Assembly: GCF_037975245.1 (NCBI RefSeq)
Contig: NC_092580.1
Coordinates: forward strand, 19,890,501 to 19,954,500
Direction of reading: 5' to 3'
DNA: 64,000 nt
DNA from: Apostichopus japonicus
Taxonomy: Eukaryota > Echinodermata > Holothuroidea > Aspidochirotida > Stichopodidae
Part shown: one piece after another, positions 26,301 through 41,300 of the stretch
How the letters are laid out: each line of letters begins with the position of its first letter
Numbering within the stretch: the stretch's first letter is position 1
The notes under the pieces: generated by a model
Databases searched by the model: none
What the model saw: only the letters and a program-made list of their open reading frames with translations
Told to the model about the DNA's origin: nothing
Made by a program: the position numbers and the translations under genes

Positions 26301-29300
26301 CAGGAAGGTTATGTGGTGGACATCGAAATCGATCAGCTGAAAAAGTAAGTGAATTTCTTTCATATTTATGGAAAAATGGAATTTTAACAAATTGTATATC
26401 ACACGAACACAAACAGTTTTAGAACATTCATGGTTTGAAGCTAATGTCTCCAATTGTTCAAAAGTTTTAAGTCCATTAATTTGTCATTATTTAAGCAGTC
26501 ATTATTATTCAGGGTCTGCTTATGAAGCAGTCACAGATTAGTTTTAATATCTGTTTCAAAAATGTTCTCCTTTTGAAGAATGAAAACCATGTGTGCATTT
26601 TTGCTACTTATTTTTAACAAAGTACATATTACCTACTTGTTCAACTTTTCTTTTCCGATATTGAATATGGTTTTCCAATGGAAGAAGTTTGACTTTTTTC
26701 TTTGTTATAGTGAATATGGTCTTCCAATGAAGTTGACTTTTTTTTCATATTGTGGATATTGTCTTCCAATGGAAGAAGTTCACATTTTTTATTCTTATAG
26801 TGAATATGGTCTTCCAATGAAAGAAGTTTGACTTTTTTTATCATATAGTGGAAATGGTCTTCCAATGGAAGAAGTTCAACTTTTTTTTTTTCTTATAGTG
26901 AATATGGTCTTCCAATGGAAGAAGTCTACAACCTAGAAACTGAAGAATCTCAAGGTGGCATAGCAGTCAATTTACTCCCTCTCATCAGTAAAGAAGTAAA
27001 AGATAAACATACCCTGCTTGATTCCTCCAAGAAACCAAAGTAAGTATTATTTCAGATATATATCTGATGCTTGAAAGTTTGCAATCTTTTTTTTCTCTCT
27101 CTCATTGAAACTGCCTTCGAAAAGAGTGAATGCAAGACAAGTTATTCTAAATAAAATAAAACTAAATAGTCTGTGTAAGTCTCTATAAGAGAAACCAACA
27201 GGGGGAAGAGGAGAGCTAGGAGACTCCCTACCCTCTTCCCTTAATCCTCTCTTTGTCCCTGTACAGTTTATCTCTGTGTCTTTCTCCACTCCATCCCTTG
27301 TCTACTAATCTTCTTACAGATCTATCTCTTTGTGTTCACCATGCTCATTATTAAACCTGTCTGTATTCTGTGTGTGTATTTGTCCCTTCTGTTATGGTAA
27401 CTTGTCATTCAGCCTCTGAAGAAGATCATGCGAAGATCGAAACGTCAGGCCCTCTAACTTTTACACACAAGTTGCTCTAGGTAAAATAGATCGTGAAAAC
27501 CTTCCTTCCTTTCTTGCATTTGGAGAGATTCCACAAATTTCTTGTAAGGGATTTAATATACACTGCAATAATGTGACATGATCTGCAGATTCATTCAGTC
27601 TGTCTTAATTCATTTAGTTTTTGTGCAAAATGTAGCAAAAACTCGTTCAATTAACTTAATAATAATATTAATAATAACTTAATAATAATATTTGATTTTT
27701 AATATTTGATTTTTATATAGCGCTTTACACCAGCACTAGGTCTCAAAGCGCTTTACAGACGTTATATTACCCCTGGTCAATGATAACCTGTCCCAGAGAC
27801 AATCCCTCCTGTCGGCAGCAGTTATATACTGCGCCCAATGACAAGTTACCTCACAGGTACCCATTTAACCCCTGGGTGGATAGAGGCAAGTGAGATAAAG
27901 CATCTTGCCCAAGGATACAACGTAATGAACTAGGCATGAATCGAACCAGCAATCCTTGGATCACAAGTCCGACGCCTTAGCCAATTTGTCACCACGCTCT
28001 CGAAATATTAAAAAATGTTTGTTTTAAGTTTCAGTATTTAGTATCCTCAACAAAATGTTACAAGTTTCATCGGTTGCGTCTGTCACTGAAGTTGGACGAA
28101 TGTGACAGTTATTTCAATACAACCTCCGCTTAATTCTGAGAAGTCCTCTCTACTGTCTCCAGAATGTTTGGCAATAAAATAAGTAAATACAAATTTAAAC
28201 AAACTGTTGACTTTTAGTTTCCTCAATATAAGGTATGCAGGGATGTGCCCAGGCTTTCCTAATTCCGGGTATACTGATCGCCGTCCTGGGGGAGGGGTCT
28301 AAGGGGGAGGTGTGTTGAGAAATTTTTCGATTTTTGAAGGTGCTCAGATGCCAAATGCTGGCACTTGTGTAGCTTTTTAAGCACATACACAAGTACTAGT
28401 TTTGCTAACAATTTACATTTTTTAATTTTTTTTTCATTTATGTTGAATATAATGTTAGGAATGTCAGGATTAAAGATGAAAATAGTGCTGGGCTGGATTC
28501 ACGATTTTTAAGACAGTACTGGGCGATAATTTTTAGTGCTGGGCGGGGCCGCCAGTGCCGCCCAGCGTGGGCACATCCCTGGGTAAGTAACCACTGGAAT
28601 GGTTTAATCACTCCTTTTTCTTGTTTACTTTTTGCAGACCCTCTGCAAGAATGGTGTCTCCCGTCTGTCTGGCGCCTCATTTTCGTCTTCTCCAGATCTG
28701 CATTAAATCTCAGAATAAGGGAAGTCTGGAGGACATCGACGCCTTGCTTGGTTGTCCGTTATACAGCTTCAAGGAAGAGATCCTAGACAAGATTGATTCC
28801 TTACAATCGGACGAAAAGGAAATGATTTGTGGGTGTATTTTCACCGCTGCGAATTGGTTTAGAGAGGTATAGCCTGACCAGTGTAATCGATATCATTATG
28901 TCACATTTATCTGTTGGATGATATTATTTTGAAATTTGTTATGCCTTTCAGAAGTATGGTGGTGTATGGTAACTTTGCATGCTCCCTAACATGGGTATAG
29001 TGTTATACATACCTAGCTGTGACCATAGACACTGTCACTGCCATGTTCATCACTCAAATTGATACCGCACCTGTTTTTAAATTTTAAATTAAATTTAACA
29101 AAAAAATAATAATTTTAATCCACAGGGTCTTGACAGAAACGGTTAAAATTGCTACAGTGTAAAAAGGAAATGTCCATTTTGTATTGTGAGGCACTTTCAT
29201 GAATAATTTCACCCATTTAAAGGAATTAAACAGGAAAACTTCAATGCATGCACCAAGTTAGGGAAACTTTTTCCTTGCTTTGAGCACTTCGATTCAAGAA

Positions 29301-32300
29301 GTTTAAACATATAAATCTATCGCATTTTGACGGAATTTGATCAGACCACCGATGACATCACAGCCGAAAGCTAGAACTATTCAAAAGGGTGTTTTTTTGT
29401 TTATATGAAAATTAAAAGAACATGTATTTTGTTGAGTTACAAAATTTGATGAAACAATGGATTAATATTTACCTTTAGGCCTGCACTGAAGAGCCAATGA
29501 TATCATCAATTGTGGCTATAAATGAGCATTCCAGATAGCATATGAATGGTGAATATCTAGAAAACCTATATTGGTATGGAAACATCGCTGCAGTGCTGTG
29601 GTAATGTGTGGATTATATTTCTGGTTTGTGAACTTGAGAAAAGGTTTTTTTTCTATTCTTCACTTGGTTTTGAAACAACCTTTTTCGTTATGGCTGCACT
29701 GCAGTGATGTCAAATGGGGTGCCTTTGCCTACCTCAGTATTTTAGAAAGTGGTCAGATGCTGGGGTATACACTCTAGTCCGTCCAATGGGGACGTTAAAT
29801 GGCGGTCGTGGTAGCAGGAATGGGAGCGAATTCACACCCCTGCCTCGTTATCCTCTGAATACTTATCACAAAAAGAAGGCTTGAAATAAGCCGGTGTTTC
29901 ATCCAGGATCTAACACGGATAGGGTCTCAAATAAGCTACTGTGTGGCTTCCTGATACTTGGGTCTCTAAACTAAACTAAAACTTGCTCTCAGAGATTTTG
30001 TTGTTGTTGGAGAATGACATTCTGACTGACATTGAGCCTAAAGTAATACTTACAAAAATGCAGCTGATCAGTTAGAAGTTTTCATTTCTAACTTTCATCA
30101 AGCAATTTTTCACTTAGGTTTTAGTTTCATGAGGTCTTTACGTACTCTGAAGCTCCATTGTTTTTGTTTCTGTTCTCAGACGATCAATGCTTTCTCTGTT
30201 GCGACTGATCCCGAGCTGAAAGCAAAGGTCATAGGTCGTGTTCAGTGCATCACCAAACTTGAAGATATGTTGGAAAAGTGCTTGGCAGGTAACCTTGAAT
30301 TGATAGAATTTAATTTGAGCAACTTGAATCTTATTAGGGCAGAGACAGTCTAAAATATTGAACACCCTAGCAACAAAATTGTATTAAGCTCTCTTGCTAA
30401 TGCATGGTATCTAGATCCTACCAACAGGGTGTTATCTAGCTTCCTAGTAAGAACATGGTAAACTCCCTAACAACAGCAGACTGTCTAGATTGCCAGCAAC
30501 AGCATGCATGCATGTATAGCATCTACCACCCTAGCAACAGCATGATATCTAGTGTATCCTCAATAGTACAGTCTCTCTGTCCCTAGCAATGTATCTAGCA
30601 CCCTAACAGCAGCATATAAACTAAAATACTATAAACAGCATATTATGTCGCTTCCTATGAACAACATGGTTAATTCCTTAACAACAGCATACTGCCTTGA
30701 ATGCGAGCAACAGCATATATAGCATCTACCGCCCTAGCAACAGCATGGTATATAGTGTATCCTCAAAAGTACAGTGTCTGCTCTCTAGCAATATATCTTG
30801 TACCCTAACAACAGCATGGAATCTAACTTGCTATAAACAGCATAGTATCTAGGTCCCTAGTAACAGCATGGTTTCCCTAACAACATAATTGTAACTCACC
30901 TATTGTACTATAGCATCTTCATTATCATCATTGATAATCAACCAAGCATTTCTTAGAGTATGTACCCTTTTGCCATTGTGTATATATTGCTTTTTCATTT
31001 TATTCATTGGTAAGCAACTAATGTAAATATATATTAGGTTTCTTTTCCTTTTTTGTTGTTGTCTGGTGTGGGTGGTTGAGAGGTAATTCACATTTTTCCC
31101 ACCAGGCAAATCATATTTGGTTATTATAAGCCCCAAACATTTGTTGTCACAAATCGTTGAGAGTATAATCTTTCAATCACTGTTCACAGTGACTCCAGGA
31201 TACAAACCTCCAGCTGCCAGCTTTGAATTGAGTATATCTCCAGAGGTCAAAGGTCATGGAACAGGTCCCTCAACATCTGGAAAGACTAAGGCAGAAGGAA
31301 GTAAGAAAAGGTAATGAAAGCCTACTGTTAAAAAATTATGGTTCTTGTTTATTTCTTTGATTTTTTCATATTTTTTTTTGCACAGTGCTACCTGTTAATA
31401 CTTCAGATCTGTATAGTTATGTGTGAGATTTGATTGCAGGAAATATTCAGAAAGTTAACCTTTTAATGGACCTTTTAGATTATGGAAATTGTAATTTCTT
31501 TACACATTTTATTGCCTTACAACAGTTTGGATTACATTTTATTGTTTAAGTTATGTTTAAGTCATGTTACATTACAACACATTGCAGCACAATATACAAA
31601 ACTGATATTTGGCATTGGTAGATAAGCAACGAGAATCGTGAGATGAAACAATTTTGTAAAAGTGAAAGATATTTTACTCTATATGAAAGCTTCTTCCCAG
31701 TTGGGCAGCATCAGCATGATCCAGGTTTTTTTCAGGTCTTGTACATAAAATGAGATAACTCTAAGTTACAAGTATAGGCAAAAAAGTAGATAACAGTAAA
31801 CAACAGGTGTGGAAATTACTTCATGGTCAAATTTTAGAGACCAAATGAGGAGTCAAGAAGTAAAAAGATAAAATCAAATAAGCAAGGTAACAGACAGATT
31901 TGCCAGAAGTAGCAAGCAATGTGTGTCAGAAGATTTTAGTCTACATGATGGGTGGCACACTTGCACAATTTGTTCCATATCACCGTAGCAACAAACTAGC
32001 CATAACACTGGTACACCAATTCAGATTGAGCAAGTTGTTTTCTTTTGTTTATGAATACACGCAAGGTATTTATTGACAAAATTTTCAATTTATGACCCTT
32101 ATCTTTCCGTGACCATTTTTGTGGGAAACTGGAAAGATTGTTGATATCCAGAACTGATATTCTATGAGAACTGGAAATCACGTTACTCTGTATGAGGTAT
32201 GTGTCATATGCTGACTAATGGTTAGGCTATGTACACATTGTGAGAATGTCAATTAACTTTTGAACTCTTGTTTTGTCTTGGGAGTTGCAAACTTTTTGTT

Positions 32301-35300
32301 GAATATGTCTTCTTAATACATTAAGCCTTCTTACATTAATTAGCCACAACCTACGCATTTTGAAGTTATGTCAACTTATATGTCCATTTGAAGGTGACAA
32401 AAGAATCTATTTGGTATGCATTCGAGTTACAATGTCGCACAAGCAAACATTTATGTTAAAGAGGTATAAGTGCTCCAATAATCCGTAGAGAAATTTTAAG
32501 TTTTTTAACTTATTATTGCTGATCTTAATCTCCGGTTTGTGCAGGAAGAGAGCCAGTCAGGAGAAAGAAAATAATCCCACTAATGACACCACTTTATCTA
32601 GCCAGAGGGATGAGGAAGAAGATGTCGACACCACCAAAGAAACATCTCCAGAAGTTAGAGCCAACCTGAAGGACTATAAAGGATTCTTCAGAGAGTTAGA
32701 CCTTGATGTCTTTCTCATCCTCAGCAGCGGACTTTTTTCAAAAAGCATCATGGATTCAGAGCTTCATACCAAGGTTTGTGTTTTTTCCTGTGCCCTTCCT
32801 TTTATCCAGTTTGAAATCTTGTCCTTTATAGATTTGAAATCCTTCCTGTCTTCTATATATAACACCATCCTCTTCAAAACTTACACAATGACAATCATAT
32901 CAAATGAAGTGAACTCCTCCACAGAGGATCTCACAGCTATTCTTAAACATCATGGACACAACTTTATTACCTTTATTAACTTTATTACCTGTTTTAAAGT
33001 AGAAATACAACTGTTATCAAACTGCTTATCCACTAGAGAGAATGTGTAAGAGAATGTGTAAAAGTTAGTTGGCCTAACGTTTCGATCCTAGCAGGATCTT
33101 CTTCAGAGGCTGAATGACAAGTAACAGTAACAGAAGGGAAAAAAACATGCACAGAATACAGACAGGTTAATGAGCATGGTGAACACAAAGAGATAGATCT
33201 ATGTAAGGGGATTAGTAGACAAGGGATGGAGGGAAGAAAGAAGGATATTATAGTCCATATTGAAATAAGAAATAATTATTTCTATCAACACATTCTCAGG
33301 AAGTTCAGCTTCTCCAACTTCAACCGTCACAGCTGGAGTTTCTGCTAAGGGATCTTCTGGACAAAACCAAGCATTCACTGACTACAAGAAAGAAGACCTT
33401 CTTACACGTACGTTCTCTTGTGCTGTTACTTTCTTTTACCGCTTGTTAAGACCGCAGATTGTGCATCACAGATATGGGTAGCTTGAATGGAATATCAGCC
33501 TATTTAGTTGTTTTTTTCATTGATTAATGTTTCGTCACCAGTACATGATTCATAGACATATTTATCGTTCCAAATTTCAACAGTTTGACTTTTATTTGCA
33601 TACTTGAAATGAAACTTGACTACTTTAAGGTTATGTATAATTCCCTACATTATTGTGGGACTTACGGTATCAAAACATTTATCAATTTTTCTGCTAATTG
33701 AGAACTACCCTGTACATAGCACTAATAGTGTCGTAAATTACCTTGGCCAGAGCAAGCGTAGAAGTTATTTTCTCTGCATTGGTCAAAGGTATTGCTAGAG
33801 AACAAAGTGATCGACCAGACCAGTCCGTTTTGATATTAAAGCCTTGAAGGACTTGTTACAATTGCAGACTGGAAGATCACTGTGCAATAGAACAAACAAG
33901 TCCAATCTACGAAATCCTACTATCTTGCCAACTTTTAGAATTATGCTTTTAAAGAACTCATTTATCTACTTTCATTCTAAAAAAAAAAACCTTCTAATCC
34001 ATCTTATTTGTTCATGCTTTCATGATTGTACATTTTACGTCTTTTGTGTATCATTATTATGTGTCCTATTCATAAATTTTGTAATTTAGACTGGAATAAA
34101 GAAATTTAAAAAAAAAATTAAAATTAAAAAAAAACTATAGTTGCTTTCCAGTTTGAAGGATGCCAAGTGTCACACCCACGGAAGACTCTGGTGGCTTTTA
34201 AGATTTTTTCGTGTCTGTTCAAGTTTAGCCTTCTTCGTTAGTATGTATCACAAACCAACCTCTAAATGTGCTCTCACCACTTCCTCACCAGGCCAAGAGT
34301 AAAACCAGTGTCGGTTTTTCTCGCCTCGATCAACTTTCTGCCCACCAAGTAGCGAAGAAATTGGTCAAGTTTCTGCCCTCTCTTTGCCAACACCTGGAGG
34401 CCACTAATGACTTTATTCAGGTCTGTGAATGATTTCAGTTCTCATACATTCTAATAATTCAATTCCACTTCACCCTTCTTTTGCTTCTGATGCAAGTTTT
34501 GGTGTCTTAATTTATTCTTTTTCTTTTTTTTACGGGGGGGGGGGATGTTATTATGTCTTTTGCTAATTGCCTCAGACATAGCTCAAACTTTGTATACATA
34601 TTATTGTTGTGAGTAGGGGATGGGTGGGGAATAAGTGGGGGCTTAATGACTATGTGCAAAAACGAAAAGATGTTTTTGTAGAGGAAGAACATGCCTTTGA
34701 AAGTGTTACTATGGTGATTTCAGTAGCCGTCATATAAACCAGCAAGGACGCCAAACAAATCTCCCATACGTTACTGTAATTAATCTGACATGAAGGGTAA
34801 GCCACAAGCAGTTGAACTTAGAACTTACAAGCTTGTTGTGAGTCGTATCAGATTATTTTCCTCTTATGTGATTGCCACTGTTGTTACTTAGATGATTCAC
34901 AAAATGTGAATGTATAAACATGTGTAACAGGTGGAAATTGAAAAGAGTAGACTAAGACACCATCTGTGGTACTGTCTGTTCTTTATTGTGGATCTTGACT
35001 AGTTTGTTCCAAACAAACTCCCCTCTTCAAACTCCTTAAATTAGATAATCCTGTCTTCCTGAATATACATGAAAGTCAGCGAGGGAAAATATACATGAAA
35101 GTGTACCCTGAGAACTGCAGGATTGGCTAATAATTAAAGATAAAAGGTTTAGGATTTGTATATTATGACACATCTACAGAAGCAAGAATGATGCATATGT
35201 CACCATAACATTGATGGTTGTACTGTTAACTAGAGGTTGGAAGTTCCCCAAACTTCAGCAACATATTCAACTCTGCAAATAGAGGGCAGTATTCACAATT

Positions 35301-38300
35301 ACACCTTAATGTGCCTGTCACACATGCATGAGACTTCTCCCATGTTGTCTTATCCACAGACTCTAACCTCACGGAATGACGGAGTGGTAGACGGACCAGG
35401 ATCGACCTCAGCCGACGCTCTCAAGACAAAGTCTTGCTTTCAAATTATTTTGGAGATCTTGCTCTGCTTCTTTTCCTGGTAATTTTTGTCATCCTTTGCC
35501 GGTTACTAACTGGCAGTAAATTTTGCTTTTTTTTTTTTTTTTACCAAACCTGCAGGGAATTGCAAAAACAAAGATTGCAATTGTTGATATGAAGAATATT
35601 TGCTAGCCTTTGTTCACCAAATGGTCACCTTTTAGTCATCATGTAACGGTGAATCAATGCTTCTATATGTTTCTAACAATTTTGCAGTCCAGATACTTTA
35701 GTCATATTATCACAAATCATGTGAGAGAATCAAGTTGGAATGTTTTTAACATTTATTTGTCTTTTTCTTTTTGATTTGAATGACACCTGGCTAGTCAGAC
35801 TAACAAACTGCAGTTTTTATGGGATTTTTAAGATCCAATAATATGAACACTTTTACAGAAATCGACACAAAAGGCTCTCTGACTTTTTCAATTTATAAAA
35901 TAAAGACGTAAGTTACTTATACGCCTTTGTTATGTCTTTTGAATCGAAATTGTTTGATTTCCAAAATATAATTTATTTAAGTGTCCACAACATATAGCAA
36001 TGTCTATTTGTAGTCAGAGTACATAGTTTTGAAGATTAATGAGGTAGTCACAAAATAAGGCCTTGTCAGACATTGATTAAATGAAATGTATTCTTCTTGG
36101 TCTTAAGGGATGGTCTCCATGCTAAAAGCTCATTACCAGTCCTGGAAGAGTCTCTTGGTGTATTCGCAGCAAAGATCACCGAAGGAACCCAGAGTACAAA
36201 TGTGATAGATTTATCAAAGTGAGTATTAAGATTGTGTAACCTGGAACTGACTTCACTTGTTTACAAAGTTTGATGTTCATTATTAATATGGTTTTGAAGC
36301 AGAAACAGAAAATTACACAAGATTTGTCATTTTTCACTGCGCTATATCTCCCCAAAAACATCACATCAGATCAAATCAAGAAACATATCGCTACAAAACA
36401 TTACATGACGAAAGCACATCACACCACATAGCGTCTGAACCATCATATGAGATCAAGATCACATCATGAAGCATGACATTACAAAACATCACATGACAAC
36501 AGCACATGACACCACATAGCAACTGAACCATCACGTGACATCAAAATCACATCATGAAGCATGATACTACAAAACATCACATGACAACAGCACATGACAC
36601 CACATAGCATCTGAACCATCATGTGACATCAAGATCACATCATGAAGCATGACACTACTAAACATCACATTACAACAGCACATGACACCACATAGCAACT
36701 GAACCATCATGTGACATCAAGATCACATCATGAAGCATGACACTACTAAACATCACATGACAACAGCACATGACACCACATAGCAACTGAACCATCACGT
36801 GACATCAAGATCACATCATGAAGCATGACACTACTAAACATCACATTACAACAGCACATGACACCACATAGCAACTGAACCATCATGTGACATCAAGATC
36901 ACATCATGAAGCATGACACTACTAAACATCACATGACAACAGCACATGACACCACATAGCAACTGAACCATCATGTGACATCAAGATCACATCATGAAGC
37001 ATAATACTACAAAACATCACATGACAACAGCACATGACACCACATAGCATCTGAACCATCACGTGACATCAAGATCACATCATGAAGCATAATACTACAA
37101 AACATCACATGACAACAGCACATGACACCACATAGCATCTGAACCATCATGTGACATCAAGATCACATCATGAAGCATAATACTACAAAACATCACATGA
37201 CAACAGCACATGACACCACATAGCATCTGAACCATCATGTGACATCAAGATCACATCATGAAGCATGACACTACTAAACATCACATGACAACAGCACATG
37301 ACACCACATAGCAACTGAACCATCATGTGACATCAAGATCACATCATGAAGCATAATACTACAAAACATCACATGACAACAGCACATGACACCACATAGC
37401 AACTGAACCATCATGTGACATCAAGATCACATCATGAAGCATAATACTACAAAACATCACATGACAACAGCACATGACACCACATAGCATCTGAACCATC
37501 ACGTGACATCAAGATCACATCATGAAGCATAATACTACAAAACATCACATGACAACAGCACATGACACCACATAGCATCTGAACCATCACGTGACATCAA
37601 GATCACATCATGAAGCATAATACTACAAAACATCACATGACAACAGCACATGACACCACATAGCAACTGAACCATCACGTGACATCAAGATCACATCATG
37701 AAGCATGACACTACTAAACATCACATGACAACAGCACATGACACCACATAGCATCTGAACCATCACGTGACATCAAGATCACATCATGAAGCATGATACT
37801 ACAAAACATCACATTACAATAGCACATCACACCACATTGCAACTGAACCATCACGTGACATCAAGATCACATCATGAAGCATGACACAACAAAACATCAC
37901 ATGACAACATCACATGACAATAGCACATCGCTCCTTGAAACATCACATCAGATCACATACACCAAACTACATTGCATCACATCTCATAATACAACATCCC
38001 ATCACAGAACATCACATAATTTATCAAAGTGAGTATAAAGATTGTGTAACTCTATCTATCTATCTATCTATCTAATCCAAATTACATCAGTTTTATGACA
38101 GTAATTGTAGTAGTAACGTATTAAGTACTTTCTGCAACTTTCTCATAGTACTTTGTACGTGTTAGATATTAAGAACTTACCTATAAATCTCAGATTAAAT
38201 GAAATATGATCAATTTTTCTCTGTGTTATACAGGAAGTGTTGTCAGTATTTTGAGAAGTACAAAGACTCTGTTCCTACCTTGGACTGTGGAGTAGTTCTA

Positions 38301-41300
38301 TTGAAGTTAATGGTAGCGTTGACAAACTTAAACAGTCAAGAAAGAAGCGAACCCATCGGTGAGTGTTTCGTTTGAACTTTGACCCTTGGTTTCGAATGAA
38401 ATCAAATACACTTCAATAATGATATTAATGCGACTTAATGTGCCTGTATGTCTTACAACAGCAAAGTACCATCTTACGAAAAGCCCATGAGTGCCAGTTT
38501 AAGAATGTCTTTAATTTGTTTGAACGAATTAAAAATTTGTAGCAATGTCTTTAATTATTCATGAGAACTAATTAAAGATATGTTTTGAATGGCACTCATT
38601 GGCTTTCACACATTTTAGCTACAAATAACTTGTTTTAATCATTGTGTAGGTGTATCATACTTGTCAACCTTATTCTGTTACTTACGGAGACCATCATTGA
38701 ACACATGAAAGTAGCGTTCAGTATTACAAAGAGATTTATTTTGGCATAGATTTATTACTATTTACCTCTAGATTTGGGAATACAGTAAAATTAGAATTTA
38801 TTATTAATAAAAGTTTCTAAATAAAATCATTCTGACTGCAGGTTCATTGGCGGAGACATTTCTGAAAAGGGAATGGCTAGATGAAAATGGAGACCGTTGC
38901 AAAGGAGCTAAGTACAATGAATCTCTGCAGAGAGTCATCAGGTAAATGATAAACAGAAAAACTAATACGAAAATGTAATAATCTGTGTTTAATATGTATT
39001 ATGGACCTAATGTTGCTAACAAGGCAACGAAGTGTGTTTACATTTCCAACCTTTTTTTGGGGGGCAATTTAAACGAATGATGATTGTATTCAAGAGTCCC
39101 CACAGACAAAGCAAACATGTTGTCACGTATTCTTTTAAGAGAGCAGTCGACAACGGCGTAAAGAAGGACAGAGAGCGAATATGCGTTTCAAATGTGTACA
39201 ATATAATTATAAACAACAACAATAAAATTAATATCGGTTACATAGAATATAGAATCATCTTTTCTATATATATTCTTTTAAACTTTCACGTCTATTTCAT
39301 GTATGCTTCATATGGCATCCTTTCTTTCTTATGGTTCTAGTATATAATATATGTTTCCTTGAGTGGTCTGTCAACATTTATGGTACAAAAAATGAATGTT
39401 CTTTCTTTCTATGGAATGTCTCTATACGAGCGTCGGCCTATTTCTTTTCTAAGTTTCATGTTATCTTTCTTTCTTCCTTGTTCAGCTTTAATTTAGCTCC
39501 TTCCCTGCCTCTTTTGCCATCTCCAAAAGTACCAAAACACCCAATTTAATTTGTAAAGTAATGAGCCAGTGTTATCTCAATGAAGGTGGAAATTGGTTGA
39601 TATACCAATTCCTATTCTTTTGAACTAAAATTCTGCCTAACATTTCATAATTAAACAAGATCAACTTACGGTTTTGCTTGCGTTTGGTTCAAGCCCGAGA
39701 TAGAAAAGAGAGAGCACGTGGCTTTACGGTTCTACTTATACCCTCATGCCGACGGAATTCCGATACTCCTTAACAATACATGATTACGTAATGCTTAAGG
39801 AAGCAAAAAACCATGGCTAAATAATTAGCACCCAATTAACTCAACACATAAAGCAATCAATAAAATACTTGATGAGGGGGTTATCCCAGAACGAGTTGTG
39901 ACATTTCACTCTCCTCATCAGGAAGAAAATGTTTCATTTTCTTAGTACTAGTAAACATTTACAACACAACTGAATAATAGCAGATACCCTGAATGAATAA
40001 TGTACTTTAGTGATTATTGAAGCAGCTAGCAACATATTTTCTGGCTTGCAGTCGAAGAAACAGAGAGAGATTACTGCATATAGATATTTGAAATATTCAG
40101 ACCTTGTTAAAAGATATGTAGGAGATTTTACTCCCCTACCCCGTGATTTTCTCTTCTGTGTAGGTTACATCTCTGTCATGCCAAAGATGATACTCTCAAG
40201 GCCATAGAAACCATTTGTTCCACTGGAGTCCCTGAACTCGTGAATGCAGGCAGTAACAGCTGCTCCACCACTTACCCAACACTCACACAGCCAACCTTCA
40301 GTAGCTACTATCGAATAATGTTTGAGGAACTGGTAGCCTTTCAGAAAAAGATTCCAATGTTTTCTTCAAGAGAGGAAGCTGATGCACAGTCTCAGAAGTT
40401 GATCGATTGGAATGTGTCTGTCCGTGTCATGTATATGCTGATTAGCATGATTAAAGCCTACGATGGGAGAGCTAATGTTACAACAGCCCTTAAGGTAAAC
40501 AGGAAAGTTGTTAACAGTTACCACGGTGACAATGAAACTGTTAGTGTGTTGTCTGGTCTTGTCATGTATATGCTGATTAGCATGATTAAAGCCTACGATG
40601 GGAGAGCTAATGTTACAACAGCCCTTAAGGAAAACAGGAAAGTTGTTAACAGTTACCACGGTGACAATGAAACTGTTAGTGTGTTGTCTGGTCATGTCAT
40701 GTATATGCTGATTAGCATGATTAAAGCCTACGATGGGAGAGCTAATGTTACAACAGCCCTTAAGGTAAACAGGAAAGTTGTAAACAGTTACCATGGTGAC
40801 AATGAAACTGTTAGTGTGTTGTCTGGTCATGTCATGTATATGCTGATTAGCATGATTAAAGCCTACGATGGGAGAGCTAATGTTACAACAGCCCTTAAGG
40901 TAAATGGGAAGTTGTTAACAGTTACGACGATGGCAATGAAACTGTTAGTGTGTTGTCTGGTCATGTCATATATATGCTGATTAACATGATTAAAGCCTCC
41001 GATAGGAGAGCTAATCTTACAACAGCCCTTAAGGTAAACAGAAAAGTTGTTAACAGTTACCACGGTGACAATGAAACTGTTAGTGTGTTGTCTGGTCGTG
41101 TCATGTATATGCTGATTAGCATGATTAAAGCCTACGATGGGAGAGCTAATGTTACAACAGCCCTTAAGGTAAACAGGAAAGTTGTTAACAGTTACCATGG
41201 TGACAATGAAACTGTTAGTGTGTTGTCTGGTCGTGTCATGTATATGCTGATTAGCATGATTAAAGCCTACGATGGGAGAACTAATGTTACAACAGCCCTT

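Noticed and set aside
27405-27470. Hammerhead-ribozyme-like core CTGAAGA–GATC…GATC–GAAAC (also at 33,060–33,110 and, as CTGATGAG…GAAA, near 39,900 on the minus strand)
   Set aside because: Stem II and core bases look plausible, but I found no upstream partner strands for stems I and III or a cleavage triplet in the right place. A covariance-model search would settle it.
36390-37930. Regular 88-bp repeats resembling a CRISPR array at first sight
   Set aside because: Whole units are repeated without unique spacers, the context is an animal gene intron, and no cas genes are present.
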